DNA from: Ipomoea triloba
Taxonomy: Eukaryota > Streptophyta > Magnoliopsida > Solanales > Convolvulaceae
Direction: 5' to 3'
DNA: 64,000 nucleotides
Assembly: GCF_003576645.1 (NCBI RefSeq)
Contig: NC_044923.1
Span: 10,354,412-10,418,411 of the forward strand
Part shown: positions 57,501 to 64,000 of the stretch, in pieces
Layout: each line of letters starts with the position of its first letter
How positions within the stretch are numbered: position 1 is the first letter of the stretch
Notes under the pieces: model-generated
What the model was told of the DNA's origin: nothing
Databases searched by the model: none
Seen by the model: the letters and a program-made list of their open reading frames with translations, nothing else
Made by a program: the position numbers and the translations under genes

Positions 57501-59401
57501 TTGGAGTTCTGTGCAACTTGCGTCTCAAAGTGTCTCAATGAAGCATTATTTTCTTGTCTCAAGTTAGAGACCTCTTGTCTTATTGTGGAAATCTCTTGTC
57601 TCAAGTCTTGTTTCCACTCTTGTCTCATATTCGTCACGTCATGCCTTAACTCGCTAAACATTCTCACCATTTTGTCTTCCATGCTTTCTTTAGGAGCTTC
57701 TTCTCTTTGTTGGTTATTTCCTTGATACATAGGTGGTCGGTATGCTCCTCCTTGGTTGGGTCTTGAATTGTATTGGTTGCCCCGATTGTCTTGGTACCCT
57801 CTATTGTAGTTTGCATTATAACTCGGCCCGCTTTGATTTGGTCTTGGGTTGTATTGATTTTGGGATGGTTGGTTTTGCCATCCTTGACCTTGACGCCAAT
57901 TTTGATTATTGTTGCTTCCATAAGTATTGTAGTCATTCGGCCTTTGATATCCTATGGCCTCGACTTGTTCATATGGAACATCCTCGTAGTTTGACGTGCA
58001 TTCATGCGCTCCGTGCGCACCTCCACACTTATCGCAATAAAGAGCTAATGTCATGCACGGATTTCCTCTTTGACTTTTATTCATCTTTTCCAATTGTGCT
58101 TGCAGCCTCTTAACTTCATGTCCTAGTGCTTCCACCTTTGCTTGAGATGCGGTGTCGGCACTAACTTCATACAAACCTCCTTTGGACTCCCTTTGATTGT
58201 ACCAATTCCCGGTATTTGATGAAATGGTTCTTATCAATTCTTCTGCGTCTTCGAGACTTGTAGAAACGAAAGATCCTCTAGAAGATGAGTCCAAAAGCAA
58301 TTTACATTCATCGGTGAGACCGGAATAAAACGAGCTAATAACGTCCCATGGATGTAGAACGTCGGGTGGGCATTGATGCTTAAGTGTCTTAAACCGTCTC
58401 CATGCATCGGCTAAAGTTTCCAACGACCCTTGTTTAAAGTCTTGGATTTGTTTTCTTATTTTCAACGTCTTGGTCAACGGAAAGAACTCTTGCATGAACT
58501 CTCGATGGAGCTGTTCCCATGATCTAAAGTGATTGTCTACGTGAGAATCAAGCCACCTCGCGTCTTCTCCTATCAACGAAAACGGGAACATTTTGAGTCT
58601 TACGACCTCTTCGGTGACTCCATTTTGACGATACATCCCACACGATCGGATGAATCGGGTGATATGTACGTGTGGATCCTCCGCCGGTAATCCTCCAAAA
58701 GGTTGATTTTGTACTAACGTAATGACGGCGGAATTGATTTGAAAGTTATTGGCTTCAACCGGGGGAATGTAAATAGAGTTGTGGACACTAAAGTCGGGAG
58801 TCATATAATCCGCTATGGTCCTCCTTTCCTCTCCCCTCGGTTGGTTTCTTGGTATATTTCTTGGTTCATATCTCGGTTCGTTCCTTCTTGGTCTTTGAGG
58901 TTCATAATATTCATCATCATATCGTGGTTCGTAATAAGCATCTCTCCTTTGTCTAGGAGGTTGATGTTGTTGTTGTCTGGGAGGCATATCATAGAGAGGG
59001 TTATTGAATTGTTCTTGAAAATCCGGTGCATATCTCCTACGTGGTAGTGGTTCGTCATACGCTGCGTTCTCTGGTTGATATTGTGGTTGGTTGGTCGGTG
59101 GTGGTCTTTGTCGAGACTCCTCCCTTTGTGGGGGAGGTGACTCATGGCCATTGGATTGTTCATCTCTAACATTCTCTCTTGGAGTGTCCGTATCGGTGTG
59201 TATTGGTGATTCGTTGGTATTGACATTAGGGATGTTTGCACTAGTAGTTGCCATGTCTTCTTCTTGATCTTTTCGTTGGGATTGTTGGTCTCTATTGGCC
59301 TTCTTTCTCCTCCGATTCAATGCGTAAATCTCCGGATTAAAAGGAAGTAGACCTTCACTCCCTCTAGAGCGAGTGTGCATACAAATGCTTTGGTATTTCA
59401 A
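51550..59401 (-). pseudogene. Athila-type gag-pol polyprotein (frameshifted, PR active site mutated)
   Basis: Starts at Met 59401, 177 bp inside the primer site. In order: Gag with retrotrans-gag block (SWEQLHREFMQEFFPL, near residue 290) and zinc knuckle CDKCGGAHGAHEC (near 457, CX2CX3HX4C); protease near residue 830 with YSGAS where the catalytic Asp of D-S/T-G is expected; reverse transcriptase ([23 protein letters not shown]); RNase H ([20 protein letters not shown]); integrase HHCC (GHYSSNR...NCDRCQ), WGIDFVG and ISDRGTHF. Just before the [10 protein letters not shown] block the frame breaks at a run of G (52186-52193 on plus as C). The last 200 residues continue in another frame (51550-52152). 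A single N at 53741 and 55394 also duplicates 1.65 kb of pol. Lineage call is by RT/IN resemblance. Confidence 0.88.
52089..55453 (-). repeat. duplicated pol segment around single N (52089-53740 = 53742-55393)
   Basis: The two 1,652-bp stretches appear identical, including the frameshift run. 55335-55393 is repeated a third time at 55395-55453. Each copy ends exactly at an N. Confidence 0.93.
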
Positions 59402-59577
59402 ACACTCAAGAACAAGAGAAAGGTTTGCAACTCAAAGTAGCTCAACAAGAAGAGTTAAGTACTAGAAACTATTGATAGTAAAAGGACAAAAACAAGTAAA
59501 AAGGGACTAGGCTCTCTACTTAAGGAATCTACTCATGCTAATCCACAAAGACTTGCCTAAACAAAACCGTTACCATT

Positions 59578-59594
59578 CCCCGGCAACGGCGCCA
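59578..59594 (-). other. primer binding site complementary to tRNA-Asp
   Basis: The minus strand reads TGGCGCCGTTGCCGGGG, complementary over 17 nt to the 3' end of plant tRNA-Asp, the usual primer of Athila/Tat elements. Two bases (AA) separate it from the LTR end CTTATCA at 59597. Confidence 0.92.
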
Positions 59595-59596
59595 TT

Positions 59597-61603
59597 TGAT
59601 AAGTTGTGTTTTAGCGGGAGGTGGAAAGAGTGTAGGTGAATAAAACGGGAAGAAGTTCCCGAGTGTCGGTCTCAAGGAATGGTAGAAAAGGATTTGGTAG
59701 ACAAGGGAGTAGTCACAAGAGTTCCTCGTTTTCGAAAGCTAATCCTAAAAAGGTAGGGGTGTAAGGCATGCTAAGGTAGACAAACTAAGGTAAAAGAGCA
59801 AGAACAATCTATTTGGAAGGAGGGTTCGGATCAATCTAACAAGTACATAAACTCTTGATTTCCTATAGGTTTTCGGTGTGGCAATACTTAAGGGACATAC
59901 TTGAGACAAAAACACAAACACCTAAGCCATTCTCATGGTCAAAGGACTCCCTTCTACACACTAGGGTTATTCTCATAACTCCTAAGTTCAAAGAGGCATG
60001 CTAGCAAACACCTTGTGTGCTCTATTTGTCTTCTAATCCCCCTTCTCTCAAAGGTGGGAAAGAAAAGTGGTTGGAGAGGTCTAACACACTCCCTACTCTC
60101 GTAAGTGAGTGATTCTACCCTAATTCTCTAAGGCAACCGGCCAAGTTAGCCTAGAGTCCACACTAACACTCCAAAACACTATCAAGCATCCATTAAGCAT
60201 CATTCAAACCTTACTTCAAGACATCAAGCATCCATTAAGCATCATTCAAACCTTACTTCAAGACATTTAGCATTCAAGAGATATCATTCAAACCTTACTT
60301 CAAGACATTTAGCATTCAAGAGATACATACAAGCTCAAATGATCCAAACCACAAGAAGTTTTAGATACATACAAGCTCAAATGATCCAAACCACAAGAAG
60401 TTTTAGTCAATCATTCTAAAAATCAAAATCATCATTGCAAATGTTCACAAGAGAGAGAACTAGATTCAAAAACAAAGTGCAATTCAAGATCAAAGACAAA
60501 ATTTAAGATCAAATCACTAAACAAAACAATAAAGCAAATCACAAAATAGAAATGGAAGAACAATAGAAGAAATTGAAAGATTACTTGATTGCAAATGGAA
60601 TTCTTCTACAAATCTCTATCAATTGCAAGTTGATGTCCACAATCTTCTCCAAATCTAGCTAGTTGAATGGAAATATGAATGGAATTAAAGTGAATTGGGA
60701 GAGAATTTCAACCTAATTTTAGAGAGAGAAATTTTAGGGTAAGCTAATCTGGAAAAATGAAGGGGATCCCCCTGAAAAATGCCCCAATTCCCTATTTAAA
60801 TCGCGCCAACCGCCAAAAATAGACGTAGTGGACGCCCGACTGGACGCGCGTCCGCTGCGCGTCCANTGGAAATATGAATGGAATTGAAGTGAATTGGGAG
60901 AGAATTTCAACCTAATTTTAGAGAGAGAAATTTTAGGGTAAGCTAATCTGGAAAAATGAAGGGGATCCCCCTGAAAAATGCCCCAATTCCCTATTTAAAT
61001 CGCGCCAACCGCCAAAAATAGACGTAGTGGACGCCCGACTGGACGCGCGTCCGCTGCGCGTCCAGCGGGATCCTGTGTGCGTTGCTTCAAATCTTCAGCG
61101 CGGGATCTCGGAATCGGACGCGGCGTCCGATGTGCGTCCGCTGCGCGTCCTAAGCAGACATTGCAACTTCAGAGGGCGATTTTTCGGACGCGAGGCGTCC
61201 GGTGGCGTCCAGCAGGCGTCCTAAGCAGACATCTCAAACTTCAGAGAGCTGATTTTCGGACGCGGAGCGTCCGGTGGCGTCCAGCAGGTGTCCGCAAGGG
61301 ACTGCTTTGCACTTCGCGGATCTGGGACGTGGACGCCTGGACGGACGCGCGTCCTAGGCGCGTCCGGCCAGTCCTTTGCTTCCAATTTTCGGCTCGTGTA
61401 TCATTCTCTGAAATCTAGCCATTTTCTGCCTTTTTGCCCATCCTTTTTACCTACAAAATGATTAACCAAGTGTGAAACGGGATCCAATGGCAATATCAAG
61501 CATATTAATGTAATTCGAGTCCAAAACAAGCATAAAGACTACCGATTACGCGCAACGTGGCCCTAGAACGACCTTACAACCGTGGCATCTTTTGCACTTA
61601 TCA
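59597..61603 (-). mobile_element. 5' LTR of the Athila-type element
   Basis: TGATAAGTGCAAAAG at 61603 to CACAACTTATCA at 59597 on the minus strand; the terminal TGATAAG/CTTATCA is a 7-bp inverted repeat. TTTAAATAGGG box at 60991-61000 (and in its duplicate at 60792-60801). The N at 60866 separates two versions of the same 198 bp, so the true length is about 1.8 kb. Short tandem duplications are also present at 60180-60400 (aagacat... and agatacatacaagctc). Confidence 0.82.
60822..61375. repeat. GC-rich palindromic array of the 5' LTR (GGACGC / GCGTCC words)
   Basis: GGACGC(G) and GCGTCC alternate, giving CGGACGCGAGGCGTCCG-like palindromes. Starts about 21 bp upstream (minus strand) of the TTTAAATAG box. 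Words are related to but arranged differently from the 3' LTR array. Confidence 0.8.
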
Positions 61604-63270
61604 AAATTTCCACACTTTAGAACTTGCGTGTCCTCAAGCAAGCTATCATTGAATCAAGCAACATATAAGTGCAAAGGCTGCCACCACTTTGATATGCAAG
61701 CAAGCTAAACCACAAGAATGATGCACACACTTGAAATCAATGCAATCCCCAAGCTATCATGAAAATGTGTTTTTAAGCAATCCTTTGATTCTCAACAACG
61801 GCTATCCCAAGAACAAAACCCTTTGGCACAAAGTGAAGCATTTTGATTAACTTTCATTATCATACGGGTCAAGCATGCAATCCAATAGCGGGTTCACCAA
61901 CCATTTAAAGCGGGCCACTAGCCGAGCCAACTAGTGGGACCGATGTGCNCTATCCCAAGAACAAAACCCTTTGGCACAAAGTGAAGCATTTTGATTAACT
62001 TTCATTATCATACGGGTCAAGCATGCAATCCAATAACAGGTTCACCAACCATTTAAAGCGGGCCACTAGCCGAGCCAACTAGTGGGACCGATGTGCNATT
62101 AACTTTCATTATCATACGGGTCAAGCATGCAATCCAATAACAGGTTCACCAACCATTTAAAGCGGGCCACTAGCCGAGCCAACTAGTGGGACCGATGTGC
62201 ACAAACCAAACCTATTAGACCACCCTTGTAACCTCAAGCCCCCCCTAGATTCTAGCGTGATAAACAAAAAGGCTTAAAGGTTATCTACTACCCCTCAAAA
62301 CCGACCATCGGGCTGCCCGATCTCACATGGAGCTCCATGCTTTTTCGAGAACTGTGCAATGGGTGCCCGGTCCCAACGGGATAGATCTCTCCTTTTCTCA
62401 TTCCCCAAGATAACCTCATCGGGCTACCCGACTTCACATGGATATCCATGCTTTTTCGAAGACGGTGCAATGGGTGCCCGAATCTCAGCGGAATGGCTCT
62501 CTTCAATTTTCTCATCTCCCAAGACCTCGTATCGGGGCAACCGACTTCACGTGGATCTCCACGCTTTTTCGAAGACAGTGCGATGGTTGCCCCTCAACTT
62601 GCCCTAGCGAGACGGTTTCATCTTTTCAAATCCTAAGGTGGCCTCATTGGGCTCTTTTGAACAACTTAAAGTAAAGCATCACCTTCACAACCCCACACTA
62701 CACCTTCGGGAGAGCAAAAACAAAAGAAATTAGGTTCATTTCCGGGCTTAGTAAACATTATATTACTAGGTTTGATAGGTGCACACTCCCACTTCGTTCC
62801 CTCCTTGACTATGGTCCGGGTTAAATGAGAGGTGAACATCACACAATCATGCAACAAATTATCCAATTTAAACAAGAGTATAAGAGTTTTCTTCCACGGG
62901 ATAGTCCTAATTGAGAAACAAGGGTTCATTCAAAACACACATTTTACAAGCGAGATTAAGCAACGCATTCATTTCAAACATGTCCATTGTTCTAAGCTAG
63001 GCATTGCATTTGCAAATCAAAGTCTTTCAAGCACAAGTGTGCTTTCCTTTCCACACTTTAAACCGAACATCGTCCTCGATGTTCATACTATGCACACGGT
63101 GGAAAAACTACAAAAGATCTTAACCATGGAATGCCCGTTTCCACACTTTAGAAGTGTGCTATGGGCTACGGGTCACACAACATACTTTTATGAATGATTT
63201 TAAGACAAGCTAATGCACAAGTCATGCCATCACACCCGTTACCAAAATCTGGAATAGGAAAGATTCCCTA
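61604..63270 (-). mobile_element. 3' internal region of a second Athila element abutting the 5' LTR
   Basis: 61604 onward is the region that normally precedes a 3' LTR (purine tract CTAAAGTGTGGAAATTT, then cctcaagcaagc), homologous to 49329-49797. It sits directly next to the LTR that serves as 5' LTR for the gag-pol at 59401, giving internal-LTR-internal order. N at 61949 and 62097 produce extra copies of 147 bp and about 100 bp. No protein-coding region is evident. Confidence 0.7.
62300..62625. repeat. three-unit repeat, about 115 bp, with CATCGGGC-TGCCCGA hairpins
   Basis: Each unit has (a)tcgggc-a/g-cccga, cacatggatatccatg-like palindrome (catggagctccatg, catggatatccatg, cgtggatctccacg), ctttttcga and caatgggtgcccg. 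The palindromes are kept although their sequence differs between units. Confidence 0.8.
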
Positions 63271-63730
63271 GATCTCGCCAAAGATGCCAAATTCTGCACA
63301 ATCACTACCTTTTAGGGTGCACCCGGTCGGACACAACCTCCTGACTGCCTGCGCAGACGGGAACATGCAAGTCATTCAATCCGGGCCACACATCACGACA
63401 GACTGGTCAGTCAGGGGGCACCAGATACCGATCTTATTGGGTCAGGTATCCAGACCGGGTATCCATCAATTTCAAAGATACTTTTCTCGAACAGGTGAAT
63501 TCAAAATTTAGCAATAAATAGAAGGATAGACAAGGAAGAGGCATACAAGATATATTAAAAAGATTTTAAAACATTCTCGAACATTCGAAAGCTCAAATCG
63601 CCAAACATCTTTTTGTAGAAGAGACTAATTAGCATCGTTTAGAAAGAGCATATTCACTTTAGTCTCTTAGTTGGAGTACTACTCAACTTTAATTTTGTGT
63701 TGATTTTTTGTATTATCTACCATTGTGTAG
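63271..63730. mobile_element. retrotransposon fragment related to 27700-27840, no gene
   Basis: Shares gactgcctgcg and ggtatccatcaa with the fragment that ends at the inverted-repeat boundary. No ends found. Confidence 0.4.
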
Positions 63731-64000
63731 ATAGGGGAAAGTAATAGGAGTTGTAATGTGAAAACATGAACAAATAAATTGCCACCTTTGTGCTTAATGC
63801 AACTTGATTTGGTGTTTGTGTTCACGGTAATTTGGAGAAGTAAGAGTTGAGTAAAATGATTACATTATTTCCGAATCACTCCTTAACTTTTATTTTTGTC
63901 ATATCCAAGCTCATATTTTGTTACTTATACATTTCGTGAAAAGCAATCATTTTCCACTGCATATATAGTATATTCCAAACTGCCAAGTGTTCAACTGACC
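63731..64000. repeat. second copy of the chitinase 2 outer flank repeat
   Basis: Collinear with 19197-19960 (tagataggggaa, ttgtgctcaa/ttgtgcttaa, cgtgaaaagcaatcat) with a deletion. Runs off the window end, so a further chitinase-like locus could lie beyond it. Confidence 0.65.

Overview
This is nuclear DNA of a flowering plant, most likely a eudicot. Chitinase genes with a signal peptide, hevein domain(s), a GH19 domain and one GT-AG intron sit in a background made almost entirely of plant transposable elements: Ty1/copia and Ty3/gypsy (Athila and Tat type) retrotransposons, hAT-like and foldback MITEs, CACTA ends, a SINE and (TA)n tracts. I cannot name the species. The only genes I regard as probably functional are three class IV chitinase genes: one at 2635-5525 (minus) and a second type present twice, at 20528-21578 (minus) and 30208-31258 (plus).

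Layout. 1-2600: a complete 471-bp TRIM-type miniature retrotransposon and other repeat debris. 2635-5925: chitinase 1, whose intron was inflated by a 1.9-kb terminal-inverted-repeat element with a hAT MITE nested in it, and whose promoter took a second copy of the same MITE just upstream of the TATA box. 6000-8025: AT-rich, no gene. 8026-23945 and 27841-39580: the two arms of a very large, imperfect inverted repeat. The inner 4.3 kb of each arm (19631-23945 and 27841-32156) looks identical and carries the second chitinase, which has two tandem hevein domains. The outer parts have diverged and contain a degenerate copia element, a CACTA end, a hairpin element and a (TA)n tract. The 3.9-kb spacer (23946-27840) is a mosaic of Athila integrase, copia integrase and Tat-like gag fragments. 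39581-47406: repeat fragments, a partial copy of the chitinase 3' flank, a solo LTR and a hairpin element. 47407-61603: a long Athila-type retrotransposon on the minus strand with LTR, tRNA-Asp primer binding site, gag-pol, an extra downstream ORF and a second LTR. 61604-64000: internal sequence of another related element.

How the chitinases work together: all three encode secreted chitin-binding endochitinases of the pathogen-defence type. Chitinases 1 and 2 share intron position and phase, core promoter and flanking sequence, so they come from local duplication. The single-hevein and double-hevein forms are then variants of one defence locus that has been reshaped by transposons.

Caution: most single N bases (13388, 48358, 48829, 53741, 55394, 60866, 61949, 62097) and the N run at 17167-17191 are flanked by near-exact direct duplications that end exactly at the N. 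These look like contig-end overlaps that were never merged, so several apparent tandem duplications are probably assembly artefacts. The true sequence is several kilobases shorter.
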